Source: Delphinus delphis (lineage: Eukaryota; Chordata; Mammalia; Artiodactyla; Delphinidae). From it: a stretch of DNA of 64,000 nt. Position 1 is the first letter of the stretch. Each line of letters opens with the position of its first letter. Positions 44,845 to 54,942 of the stretch are shown here, piece after piece. The position numbers and the translations under genes were made by a program. The notes under the pieces are model-generated. The model did not search any database, was not told where the DNA came from, and worked only from the letters and a program-made list of their open reading frames with translations. Location: assembly GCF_949987515.2 (NCBI RefSeq), contig NC_082692.2, forward strand, positions 43,988,418 to 44,052,417. The letters are read 5' to 3'.

Positions 44845-47800
44845 ATGGGAATAGGAACATACATATCGATAATTACCTTAAATGTAAATGGACTAAATAC
44901 TCCCACCAAAAGACACAGATTGGCTGAATGGATACAAAAACAAGACCCATATATATGCTGTCTACAATAGACCCACTTCAGACCTAGAAACACATACACA
45001 CTGAAAGTGAGGGGATGGAAAAAGATATTCCATGCAAATGGAAACCAAAAGAAAGCTGGAGTAGCAATTCTCATATCAGACAAAATAGACTTTAAAATAA
45101 AGACTATTAGAAGAGACAAAGAAGGACACTACATAATGATCAAGGGATCGATCCAAGAAGAAGATATAACAATTGTAAATATTTATGCACCCAACATAGG
45201 AGCACCTCAATAAATAAGGCAAAAACTAACAGCCATAAAAGGGGAAATCAACAGTAACAAATTCATAGTAGGGTACTTTAACAGCCCACTTTCACCAATG
45301 GACAGATCATACAAAATGAAAATAAATAAGGAAACACAAACTTTAAATGATACATTAAACAAGATGGACTTAATTGATATTTATAGGACACTCCATCCAA
45401 AAACAACACAATACATATTTTTCTCAAGTGCTCATGGAACATTCTCCAGGATAGATCATATCTTGGGTCACAAATCAAGCCTTGGTAAATTTAAGAAAAT
45501 TGAAATTGTATCAAGTATCTTTTCCGACCACAACGCCATGAGACTAGATATGAATTACAGGAAAAGATCTGTAAAAAATACAAACACATGGAGGCTAAAC
45601 AATACACTACTTAATAACGAAGTGATCACTGAAAAAATCAAAGAGGAAATTAAAAAATACCTAGAAACAAATGACAATGGAAACACAACGACCCAAAACC
45701 TATGGGATGCAGCAAAAGCAGTTCTAAGAGGGAAGTTTATAGCAATACAAGCCCACCTTAAGAAGCAGGAAACATTTCGAATAAACAACCTAACCTTGCA
45801 CCTCAAGCAATTAGAGAAAGAAGAACAAAAAAACCCCAAAGTTAGCAGAAGGAAAGAAATCATAAAAATCAGATCAGAAATAAATGAAAAAGAAATGAAG
45901 GAAACAATAGCAAAGATCAATAAAACTAAAAGCTGGTTCTTTGAGAAGATAAACAAAATAGATAAACCATTAGCCAGACTCATCAAGAAAAAAAGGGAGA
46001 AGACTCAAATCAATAGACTTAGAAATGAAAAAGGAGAAGTAACAACTGACACTGCAGAAATACAAAAGATCATGAGAGATTACTACAAGTAACTCTATGC
46101 CAATACAATGGACAACCTGGAAGAAATGGACAAATTCTTAGAAAAGCACAAACTTCCAACATTGAATCAGGAAGAAGTAGAAAATATAAACAGACCAATC
46201 ACAAGCACTGAAATTGAGACTGTGATTAAAAATCTTCCAACAAATAAAAGCTAAGGACCAGATGGCTTCACAGGCGAATTCTATCAAACATTTAGAGAAG
46301 AGCTAACACCTATCCTTCTCAAACTCTTCCAAATTATAACAGAGGGAGGAACACTCCCACATTCCTTCTATGAGGTCACCATCACCTTGATACCAAAACC
46401 AAACAAGGATGTCACAAAGAAAGGAAACTACAGGCCAATATCACTGATGAACATAGATGCAAAAATCCTCAACAAAATACAAGCAAACAGAATCCAACAG
46501 CACATTAAAAGGATCATACACCATGATCAAGTGGGGTTTATTCCAGGAATGCAAGGATTCTTCAATATACGCAAATCTATCAATGTGATAAACCATATTA
46601 ACAAATTGAAGGAGAAAAACCATATGATCATCTCAATAGATGCAGAGAAAGCTTTTGACAAAATTCAACACCCATTTATGATAAAAACCCTGCAGAAAGT
46701 AGGCATACAGGGCACTTTCCTCAACATAATAAAGGCCATATATGACAAGCCCACAGCAAACATCATCCTCAATGGTGAAAAACTGAAAGCATTTCCACTA
46801 AGATCAGGAACAAGACAAGGTTGCCCACTCTCACCACTCTTATTCAACATAGTTTTGGAAGTTTTAGCCACAGCAATCAGAGAATAAAAGGAAATAAAAG
46901 GAATCCAAATCGGAAGAGAAGTAAAGCTGTCATTGTTTGCAGAGGACATGATACTATACATAGAGAATCCTAAAGATGCTACCAGAAAACTACTAGAGCT
47001 AATCAATGAATTTGGTAAAGTAGCAGGATACAAAATTAATGCACAGAAATCTCTGGCATTCCTATACACTAATGATGAAAACTCTGAAAGTGAAATCAAG
47101 AAAACACTCCCATTTACCATTGCAACAAAAAGAATAAAATATCTAGGAATAAACCTGCCTAAGGAGACAAAAGACCTGTATGCAGAAAATTATAAGACAC
47201 TGATGAAAGAAATTAAAGATGATACAAATAGATGGAGAGATATACCATGTTCTTGGATTGGAAGAATCAACATTGTGAAAATGACTCTACTACCCAAAGC
47301 AATCTATAGATTCAATGCAATCCCTATCAAACTACCACTGGCATTTTTCACAGAACTAGAACAAAAAATTTCACAATTTGTATGGAAACACAAAAGATCC
47401 CGAATAGCCAAAGCAATCTTGAGAACGAAAAACGGAGCTGGAGGAATCAGGCTCCCTGACTTCAGACTCTACTACAAAGCTACAGTAATCAAGAATGTAT
47501 GGTACTGGCACAAAAACAGAAATATAGATCAATGGAACAGGATAGAAAGCCCAGAGATAAACCCACGCACATATGGACACCTTATCTTTGATAAAGGTGG
47601 CAGGAATGTACAGTGGAGAAAGGACAGCCTCTTCAATAAGTGGTGCTGGGAAAACTGGACAGGTACATGTAAAAGTATGAGATTAGATCACTCCCTAACA
47701 CCATACACAAAAATAAGCTCAAAATGGATTAAAGACCTAAATGTAAGGCCAGACACTATCAAACTCTTAGAGGAAAACATAGGCAGAACACTCTATGACA

Positions 47801-48653
47801 TAAATCACAGCAAGATCCTTTTTGACCCACCTCCTAGAGAAATGGAAATAAAAACAAAAATAAACAAATGGGACCTAATGAAACTTCAAAGCTTTTGCAC
47901 AGCAAAGGAAACCATAAACAAGACCAAAAGACAACCCTCAGAATGGGAGAAAATATTTGCAAATGAAGCAACTGACAAAGGATTAATCTCCAAAATTTAC
48001 AAGCAACTCATGCAGCTCAATAACAAACAAGCCAATCCAAAAATGGGCAGAAGACCTAAATAGACATTTCTCCAAAGAAGATATACAGACTGCCAACAAA
48101 CACATGAAAGAATGCTCAACATCATTAATCATTAGAGAAATGCAAATCAAAACTACAATGAGATATCATCTCACACCAGTCAGAATGGCCATCATCAAAA
48201 AATCTAGAAACAATAAATGCTGGAGAGGGTGTGGAGAAAAGGGAACACTCTTGCACTGCTGGTGGGAATGTGAATTGGTTCAAACACTATGAAGAACAGT
48301 ACGGAGGTTCCTTAAAAAAGTACAAATAGAGACTACCATATGACCCAGCAATCCCACTACTGGGCATATACCCTGAGAAAACCATAATTCAAAAAGAGTC
48401 ATGTACCAAAATATTCACTGCAGCTCTATTTACAATAGCCCGGAGATGGAAACAACCTAAGTGCCCATCATCGGATGAATGGATAAAGAAGATGTGGCAC
48501 ATATATGCAATGGAATATTACTCAGCCATAAAAAGAAACGAAATTGAGCTATTTGTAATGAGGTGGATAGCCCTGGAGTCTGTCATACAGAGTGAAGTAA
48601 GTCAGAAAGAGAAAGACAAATACCGTATGCTAACACATATATATGGAATTTAA
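44845..48653 (+). pseudogene. L1 ORF2 (endonuclease and reverse transcriptase), broken
   Basis: ORF2p nicks target DNA and copies RNA into it. From the ATG at 44845 one frame runs to about 48030 and contains the endonuclease (TLNVNGLN; IVNIYAPN; SDHN) and the reverse transcriptase ([37 protein letters not shown]). In-frame stops lie at 44968 (TAG, at the glutamate of the QETH motif), 45211, 46090, 46252 and 46885 (all TAA). A frameshift near 48030 moves the C-terminal part to another frame, where the cysteine motif CWRGC...LHCWWEC is kept before TGA at 48290. A further shift follows near 48320, and the expected end is TAA at 48651. The endonuclease GDFN is GYFN (codon 45274-45276) and the polymerase FADD is FAED (codon 46942-46944). 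Confidence 0.93.
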
Positions 48654-48871
48654 GAAAAAAAATGTCATGAAGAACGTAGGAGTAAGACAGGAATAAAGAC
48701 ACAGACCTACTGGAGAACGGACTTGAGGATATGGCGAGGGGGAAGGGTGAGCTGTGACAGGGCGAGAGAGAGGCATGGACATATATACACTAACAAACGT
48801 AAAGTAGAAAGCTAGTGGGAAGCAGCCGCATGGCACAGGGATATCGGCTTGGTGCTTTGTGACTGCCTGGA

Positions 48872-48901
48872 GGGGTGGGATAGGGAGGGTGGGAGGGAGG
48901 G
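48872..48901 (+). other. G-quadruplex-prone run in the L1 3'UTR
   Basis: Six or seven runs of three or more G within 30 bases ('ggggtgggatagggagggtggg' and on). A G-rich tract is a conserved feature of mammalian L1 3'UTRs. The second young L1 has the same run at 62812-62841. Confidence 0.75.
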
Positions 48902-49027
48902 AGACGCGAGAGGGAAGAGATATGGGAACATATGTATATGTATAACTGATTCACTTTGTTATAAAGCAGAAACTAACACACCATTGTAAAGCAATTATAC
49001 CCCAATAAAGATGTTAAAAAAAAAAAA

Positions 49028-49318
49028 GAATAAAATTACGAAAAGTGACATTAGCAACCATTCTAGAAGAAGAACACAGCCTCTGCAGAAATACAAGTAA
49101 ATTTGCTCTTTTTCCTTAAAGGAGCATTCAAGTGCATTTTGTTCATTTTTACAGTAATGAAAGAGAGTGCCCTTCAGTCAATTTTCAGGACCTGGTACAA
49201 ATTATTATATTTTCTCCCTTTAAATGTCAAGGGCATAAAGTGGAGGGCTCTCCCGCCACCCAGAGCCAAGCGCCTGGGCCCGCAGTGGGAGCTGAAGGAT
49301 CCCCTGTGCTCAGAACAC
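49028..49318. other. Spacer between L1 and POM121-like retrogene
   Basis: AT-rich until about 49235, then abruptly CpG- and GC-rich. It ends with CTCAGAACAC (49309-49318), the candidate left copy of the retrogene target duplication. Confidence 0.5.
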
Positions 49319-49330
49319 AGGGGCGCCCCG

Positions 49331-49385
49331 CGAGGCCCCAGGTTCGCGAGGCCCCAGGTGGGTCCGCGAGGCCCTGGCCTGGCTC
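49331..49385 (+). repeat. Short GC-rich tandem repeat upstream of the retrogene
   Basis: CGCGAGGCCC occurs three times at roughly 17- to 20-bp spacing with 'caggt' between copies. It lies in the putative 5' leader of the POM121-like gene. Confidence 0.7.
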
Positions 49386-49541
49386 GCGCAGAACCTCGTG
49401 CCTAGAGATTATGACGCCCCACGAACCGTCACACACCCCGATGCCAACGGTCGCCTAGCGCCGTAAGCTTCGCGTCTACAGACTTCGGGGCCTCCCAGAA
49501 GCCAAAGCCCGTCGAAAATCCGACCCCGCTGACCCGCTAGC

Positions 49542-50240
49542 ATGGGTAGCTACCTGAGCATGTACCTGGACACGGCCGAGGCCACGCAGCCAGCCCACAC
49601 CCAGAAGTGCCAGTGCCCATGGTTCCCACGCACCGGGTCCGCCCACGGCACCTGCTTCCGGATGGGCCGGGACGGGCGCCCAATCCTGTCCTTCCGCCGC
49701 CGCCGCCAGGATCATGAGCTCTGGTCCCGCAGCAGGCGGCCGCTCCCCGCCGCCCTGCGCCGCTGGAAGTACTACCCAGTCCGCGGGTCCTCGGCGCCCC
49801 AGGGCTGGAGGCGCTTTCCCAGCGGGCCGCCCCTCCGCACCTCCTCGGGGCTGGGGTTTTCCGGCCATGGCAACGGTTTCACGATGAGGTCCCGGTGCAA
49901 TGCCCGCCTCTCCTGCCACACGCAGAGCCCGGTGGACATCCGTACCCCCCCCGTTGAAAGCCTAAGGAGCTTGTCCCCGTGTCCGCCCAGCCAGGAGTCC
50001 CCAGACCCCTGTGCCATGGAGACTGCGCTGAGGGCCCTCAGCCGACGCGAGGAAGGACAAAGGCGGCTCGACGGGCCTCTCAGGTCTGAGAGCCCCGAGC
50101 CCAGGCTGTCGGCCTTCCGGCCCATGATGAGGAATGGAGTGGTCCCTGTCTTTGTGCCCAGGCCGGGGCCTCTGAGAAGAAGCACCTGCTCCGGGTGCAA
50201 GCGCCTCCGAGAAGAGGACACTGAGCCCCAGCCTGATTAG
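49542..50240 (+). CDS. POM121L12: POM121-like protein, single exon (POM121L12 type)
   Basis: Intact 232-aa intronless frame. POM121 is the membrane nucleoporin that anchors the nuclear pore; its POM121L relatives are retrogene-like, mostly single-exon, of unknown function. The start MGSYLS fits the MGSYLG-type start of that family as I remember it. Next come an Arg-rich stretch (52-74), GWRRFP (88-93), SPVDIRTPP (129-137), DPCAMETALRAL (155-166, compare DPCAKETVLRAL in POM121) and SAFRPMMRNGVVPVFVP (190-206, compare SAFEPLVANGVPASFVP). The end is KRLREED near 220. There is no membrane segment and no FG-repeat region, so it matches only the basic N-terminal conserved part of POM121. The human POM121L12 product is, from memory, somewhat longer (near 300 aa). 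Arg and Cys content is high and CpG is dense. The family call is firm; the exact member is an inference. Confidence 0.72.
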   Translation: MGSYLSMYLDTAEATQPAHTQKCQCPWFPRTGSAHGTCFRMGRDGRPILSFRRRRQDHELWSRSRRPLPAALRRWKYYPVRGSSAPQGWRRFPSGPPLRTSSGLGFSGHGNGFTMRSRCNARLSCHTQSPVDIRTPPVESLRSLSPCPPSQESPDPCAMETALRALSRREEGQRRLDGPLRSESPEPRLSAFRPMMRNGVVPVFVPRPGPLRRSTCSGCKRLREEDTEPQPD

Positions 50241-50790
50241 CAGCCCTGCCTGAGCCTTCCCCGTCTGCCGCCCACCCTGCTGTGAGGCCCCCCCACCCCC
50301 CACCCGCCCAGGGCACAGTCACAGAGCCTCGCTGGAGAGATGGGGGCGGATCAGCACTCCCGGGCCTGGGCCTCCTGCAGCCTGACATCCCCCTTGAGTC
50401 CTGAGAGCCAGGGCCACCTCCTCCTGACACTCAAACCCACATTTCTTTTCCCCAGCTGACCCCTGCCCTACCCCTGCCTGAGTCACTGGCACGGACCGCC
50501 AGGCCAGCTCCCTCCACTCCAGCCAGGAGCTGCCAAGCCCCAGAGCCACCTCTCCTACCTGCAGAGCCTGCCCCGAGGAAGCATCGCTGACATCCAGGCC
50601 TGCACTCCCTCCTGCCCACCCACCCTTGCTGCCTTTGCCCCTGAGAAGACCCTTCTCGGAGGACCCTTCTCAGGAAGGCGTGCTTCTCCCCTATTGCCCA
50701 CTTCATAAGGTTTAAAGGTTGTTCTTATTTTAAATAATACTAAAATAGCTTCATTATCCTAAAAAAAAAAAAAAAAGTTTCTCAGAACAC

Positions 50791-51904
50791 TACTTCCATC
50801 CAAATCACTGTTCAAGAATACATGTTTTTTAATACTTATTAAAAAAAAAACAAGTGTCATATTTTGAAAAATATTCATATGTTCTCCTTTGCCTCTAGAC
50901 ATAAAGTGTTCATTACCCTAAAACAAAAGAAATTATAGAAATGCTACCAAAAGATGGAGAATCACTTCCAATTTACAAACTGGGATTATTCAGCAAAACT
51001 ACATAACTCTGCTAGCCATGCTATTATCTAGAGAATTTTACAAATTGCTTTATTCCTTTCCCCTCACTGCCTGCGTTGCATCAGGATTTCACAGAAGTCT
51101 CCTCCAGGGTAGAAAAGATACCCTTCCAGTCTGACAGTAAAGCCAGGGCCAGCTAAAAAGGAGAACGGTGTGGGCTATGAAATGGACAGATTGTGGGAGA
51201 CAGGCGAAGTCAGGGGCCAGAACAACTTCCCCTGTCCAGGCCGTGGGAGGAGGGGGTGTGGAGTCATTGGAGGCAGAAGGCAGCTCCTGGCCTTCCTCCC
51301 TATTTGGGACCCTTGGTTCTACTTGGTGCAGACTGAACACAGCAGGACCTGTGAGCCTGGCTGGGGTGCTGGCCAGAGGTCACCTGGCAGGAAGAAGGGG
51401 CTCTGTCACTGGGCTACAGAGCAGTTCACGTGGGACGAGAACAAGGGAGCTCCCAGCTAGACCTCCCAGGGGTTGCAGGCCCCAAGGGATCCCAGGTGAA
51501 GTCAAGTAAATGAAGGATGTGGCCTGAGCCACAACAATGGGCCCCAAGTTCATGGTTACTGACTTGGAATCAGTGGCCAACAGAGCACCAGGCATCAGGT
51601 AGGGAAGAGGCATCACTGGGAGGGAGAGGCACTAAAAGGGCAGGATAAAGACTCTGGTGGTGCAGGCACACTGCTTCCCCAGGAAGGCGAGGTTGCAGAA
51701 GCCACCTCCCGCCCCACAGGTGCCCAAAAGAAAAGGGGGGGGTGCTACCCACCAGACCAAGCATTCCTAACCAGGAGACACAGGACCGCAGAGACTGTTC
51801 ACGTGAGCACACCAAACTAAGATTAAAAACAGGTTCAACTTTGCACATTTTCTCTACTAGTCAGGAGGTGAGACTCACTGAGAACAACCAGAGCAGCTAG
51901 AAAA
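50791..51904. other. Unassigned sequence
   Basis: About 1.1 kb, moderately GC-rich around 51.16-51.75 kb, with overlapping open frames on both strands and no recognisable domain. Confidence 0.45.
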
Positions 51905-52274
51905 TGAAAGAAAATATTTTCAGGTTTTTTCATACTCTTTTCCATTATGATTTATCACAGGATATTGAATATACTTTCATGTGCTATACAGTAGGACCTG
52001 GTTGTTTATCTATGCTATATGTAACAGTTTGCATCTGCTAACCCCAAACTCCCAATCCATCCCTCCCCCACCCCCCTCACCCTTGGCAGCCACAAGTCTG
52101 TTCTCTATGTCTGTGATTCTGTTTCTGTTTCATAGATAACTTCATTTGTGTCATATTTTAGATTCCACATGTTACTGATATCATATGGTATTTGTCTTTC
52201 TCTTTCTGACTTAATTCACTCAGTTTGATAATCTCTAGGTCCATCCATGTTGCTGCAAATGGCATTATTTTGTT

Positions 52275-52484
52275 TTTGTTTTTGTTTTTTTTGCGGTACG
52301 CAGGCCTCCCACTGTTGTGGCCTCTCCCGTTGCGGAGCAACAGGCTCCAGACGCGCAGGCTCAGCAGCCATGGCTCACGGGCGCAGCCGCTCCGCGGCAT
52401 GTGGGATCTTCCCGGACCGGGGCACGAACCCTGTCCCCTGCATCGGCAGGCGGACTCTCAACCACTGCGCCACCAGGGAAGCCC
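52275..52484 (-). mobile_element. CHR-2-type SINE (minus) inside L1
   Basis: Full-length reverse copy, flanked by ATTTTGTT at 52267-52274 and 52485-52492 within the L1. Confidence 0.9.
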
Positions 52485-52518
52485 ATTTTGTTCTTTTCTT
52501 ATGGCTGAGTAATATTCC

Positions 52519-52520
<2 letters not shown>

Positions 52521-52588
<68 letters not shown>
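52521..52588. repeat. (TG)n(TA)n microsatellite
   Basis: About 14 TG followed by about 20 TA repeats, grown within L1 ORF2-end sequence ('attccattgtg'). Confidence 0.95.
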
Positions 52589-52591
<3 letters not shown>

Positions 52592-52717
52592 CACACCTTC
52601 TTTATCTACTCATCTGTAGATGGACATTTAGGTGGTTTCCATGTCTTGGCTATTGTGAATAGTGCTGCTATGAATATAGGGGCGCATGTATCTTTTTTAA
52701 TTAAGAGTTTCGTCTGG

Positions 52718-52929
52718 GGCTTCCCTGGTGGCGCAGTGGTTGAGAGCCCGCCTGCCGATGCGGGGGACGCGGGTTCGTGCCCCGGTCCGGGAGGATCCCA
52801 CGTGCCGCGGAGCGGCTGGACCCGTGAGCCGTGGCCGCTGAGCCTGCGCATCCGGAGCCTGAGCTCCGCAACGGGAGAGGCCACAACAGTGAGAGGCCCG
52901 CGTACCGCAAAAAAAAACAAAAACAAAAC
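52718..52929 (+). mobile_element. CHR-2-type SINE inside L1
   Basis: Full-length copy in the opposite orientation to its L1 host. It is flanked by AAGAGTTTCGTCTGG (52703-52717) and AAGAGTTTTGTCTGG (52930-52944), one transition apart at a CpG. Confidence 0.93.
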
Positions 52930-53089
52930 AAGAGTTTTGTCTGGATAGATGCCCAGGAGTGGATTGCTGGATCATACGGTAATTCTATTTTTAGTTTTCA
53001 GAGGAACCGCTATACTGTTTTCCATAGTGGCTGCACTTACATTCCCACCAACAGTGTAGGAGGGTTCCCTTTTGAAAGAAAATATTTTC

Positions 53090-53641
53090 TTTGCATTTCC
53101 AAGTTTAATTGTGAATCAAATCTTTCCACCCTGCTACACAGGCAGGAAAGTTGCTTTTTACAGAGAACAACAAAGAGTCATGGTATTTTCTCAGGAGAGG
53201 TCTTAAGACAAAAGTTCTGTAGCCACTGTACGTGGTCCGGGGAAGAATCAGTGTCTCACAGCTAGTTCAGTCTTGAGCCAGAAATGGCTAAAATAGTCAT
53301 TCAGACTATTTCAATTCTAAAACAAAGGGGAAAAATCTTTCCAGGGAGCAAAAAAAAAGAAAAAAAAAGAGTCCACTTTTAGAAAAGCAGCACCTCAAAC
53401 AAAGCAACTTTGGACCACTGAAAGACAGTGACAGACAGCCCTATTATGTACATACTAGAAACGGGATTGTTCTTTTTCAGGAAAGGCTTTGAGGGTTGAA
53501 GCTAAAACAGTGACAGTCTGTACACAGCCCGTGTGTAGTCGGCCAGTAAACATCAGATGTCCCTACAAACCCAAGTGTTTAAAAGGATGGGGGAGGAACG
53601 GCTGAGAGCCTCATGTGAACACAAACGTAGATCAACAAAAT
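53090..53641. other. Unassigned sequence
   Basis: No recognisable gene or repeat. Confidence 0.45.
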
Positions 53642-53657
53642 CTTACTCTGCATTTTC

Positions 53658-53875
53658 TTTCTTTTTTTTTTTTTTCTTTTTTTTGCGGTACGCAGGCCTC
53701 TCACTGTTGTGGCCTCTCCCGTCGCGGAGCACAGGCTCCGGACGCGCAGGCTCAGCGGCCACGGCTCACGGGCCCAGCCGCTCCGCGGCATGTGGGATCT
53801 TCCCGGACCGGGGCACGAACCCGCGTCCCCTGCATCGGCAGGCGGACTCTCAACCACTGCGCCACCAGGGAAGCC
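53658..53875 (-). mobile_element. CHR-2-type SINE (minus)
   Basis: Full-length reverse copy with a long T-rich tail. The flanks are CTTACTCTGCATTTTC (53642-53657) and CTTATTGTGCATTTTC (53876-53891), two mismatches. Confidence 0.9.
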
Positions 53876-53891
53876 CTTATTGTGCATTTTC

Positions 53892-54533
53892 TAACCATTT
53901 TCTGTCCATGTTGCAGCATATCACATGGATGATAGTTCTTCCCAAATGGACAGAGTGTAGCAGAGCCTGATTCCTTAGTAATAGAAACTCTGATTTTGAT
54001 GGGTCGCACTGTTGCCTGAAATAGCAACCACGCTTTCCAGGCTTCCTTCGGCAGGCATGACCAAATGATGAAGTTCTGGTCAATGGAATTAAAGTAGTAG
54101 TGTCATACGGCAACTTCTACGAATTTTCTTTGAAAGATACCTGGTTCCCCTCTATCCCTTCTTCCCTGTTTCTTCCTTTCTACTGGCTGGGAAGCTGACC
54201 TGATGGATGAAGTTCAAGCAGCCATCCTGGACCACAAGGCAGCTCCCTAAGGCTCCTGCAGGAGCAAGGTTCAAGGAGCCTGGGTTATTGACAGTGGTGG
54301 TATTTCCAGTATTTGTGCTGAGCCAGCCCTGGATTCTACATAAAAGAGAAGTAAACTTCATTCCTGTTAAGTCGCTGTTATTTTGTCTTCATTTGTAAAA
54401 TACCATAATTATTAGCTGATTCTAATCCTAACCAAAATACAGAGTTTTCCAGCAAATCTGCTACTGAGAGCTCTTTGAAATGGAAAATCTCCTAGGAAAG
54501 AAACAGACACCATTTACAAAGTACAAAGTAAAT
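53892..54533 (+). other. Mostly an ancient interspersed repeat, family not assigned
   Basis: 54.02-54.40 kb has blocks ('gttctggtcaatgga', 'gcagccatcctggaccacaagg', 'aaggagcctgggtta', 'ttaagtcgctgttattt') that recur in many eutherian genomes as an old repeat, but I cannot name the family with confidence. Confidence 0.4.
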
Positions 54534-54544
54534 AATTTAGTATA

Positions 54545-54931
54545 TAAGTGAAGTAAGTCAGGAAGAGAAAGACAAACACCATATGATATCACTTATAGGT
54601 GGAATCTAAAATACGACACAAATGAACTTATTTACGAAAGAGAAACAGACACACAGACATAGAGAACAGACTTGTGGTTGCCAGGGGGAGGGGAGGGGTG
54701 GATGGATTTGGAGTGTGGGGTTAGCAGATCCAAACTATTATAATATATAGAATGGATAAACAATAAGGTCCTACTGTATAGCACAGGGAACTATATTTAA
54801 TATCCTATGATAAACCATAAAGGAAAAAATACTTTTTAAAATGTATATATATGTATAACTGAATCACTTTGCTGTATAGCAGAAATTAATACAACATTGT
54901 AAATCAACTATACTTCAGTTTTTAAAAAAAG
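54545..54931 (+). mobile_element. 5'-truncated L1 3' end
   Basis: Starts 'agtgaagtaagtcaggaagag' at the end of ORF2 and runs to the 3'UTR and A tail. It is flanked by AATTTAGTATA at 54534-54544 and 54932-54942. Confidence 0.92.
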
Positions 54932-54942
54932 AATTTAGTATA

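Larger units (their letters stand above)
41502..49027 (+). mobile_element. Near full-length L1 retrotransposon (about 7.5 kb), inactive
   Basis: All parts are present in order: a CpG-rich 5'UTR with a YY1-like site at the start, ORF1 (43893-44786), a short linker, ORF2 (44845-48653), a G-rich 3'UTR (to about 49015) and an A12 tail (49016-49027). The 5'UTR carries a 280-bp tandem duplication. ORF1 and ORF2 are broken by stops and frameshifts and two catalytic aspartates are changed, so it cannot move on its own. A 3' portion almost identical to it lies at 61.2-62.98 kb. No clear target duplication was found: the left flank is the end of another L1 and the right flank reads 'gaataaaattacgaaaag'. 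Confidence 0.95.
49319..50780 (+). mobile_element. Candidate retrocopy unit carrying the POM121-like ORF
   Basis: The block is CpG-rich, intronless, and ends in an uninterrupted A16 run (50761-50776) following an AT-rich stretch with AATAAT near 50733. CTCAGAACAC occurs just before it (49309-49318) and four bases after the A run (50781-50790), as a 10-bp candidate target duplication. Together these suggest L1-mediated retroposition of a POM121-family mRNA. The weak points are the 4-nt gap between tail and duplication and the absence of a canonical AATAAA. Confidence 0.5.
51922..53072 (-). mobile_element. 5'-truncated L1 (minus) with two nested SINEs and a microsatellite
   Basis: Minus-strand L1 3'UTR and ORF2 end, truncated near 'attcccaccaacagtg'. 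It is flanked by a perfect 17-bp duplication TGAAAGAAAATATTTTC at 51905-51921 and 53073-53089. Both SINEs inside it are later. Confidence 0.93.

Noticed and set aside
49476..50430. Several minus-strand open frames of 110-150 aa opposite the POM121-like gene
   Set aside because: Shadows of the GC-rich sense frame. None has a family match, whereas the sense frame has POM121 motifs.
52247..52948. 233-aa frame
   Set aside because: Runs through two SINEs, a TG/TA microsatellite and L1; purely repeat-derived. The same applies to other Arg/Ser-rich frames of 60-140 aa over CHR SINEs throughout the window.
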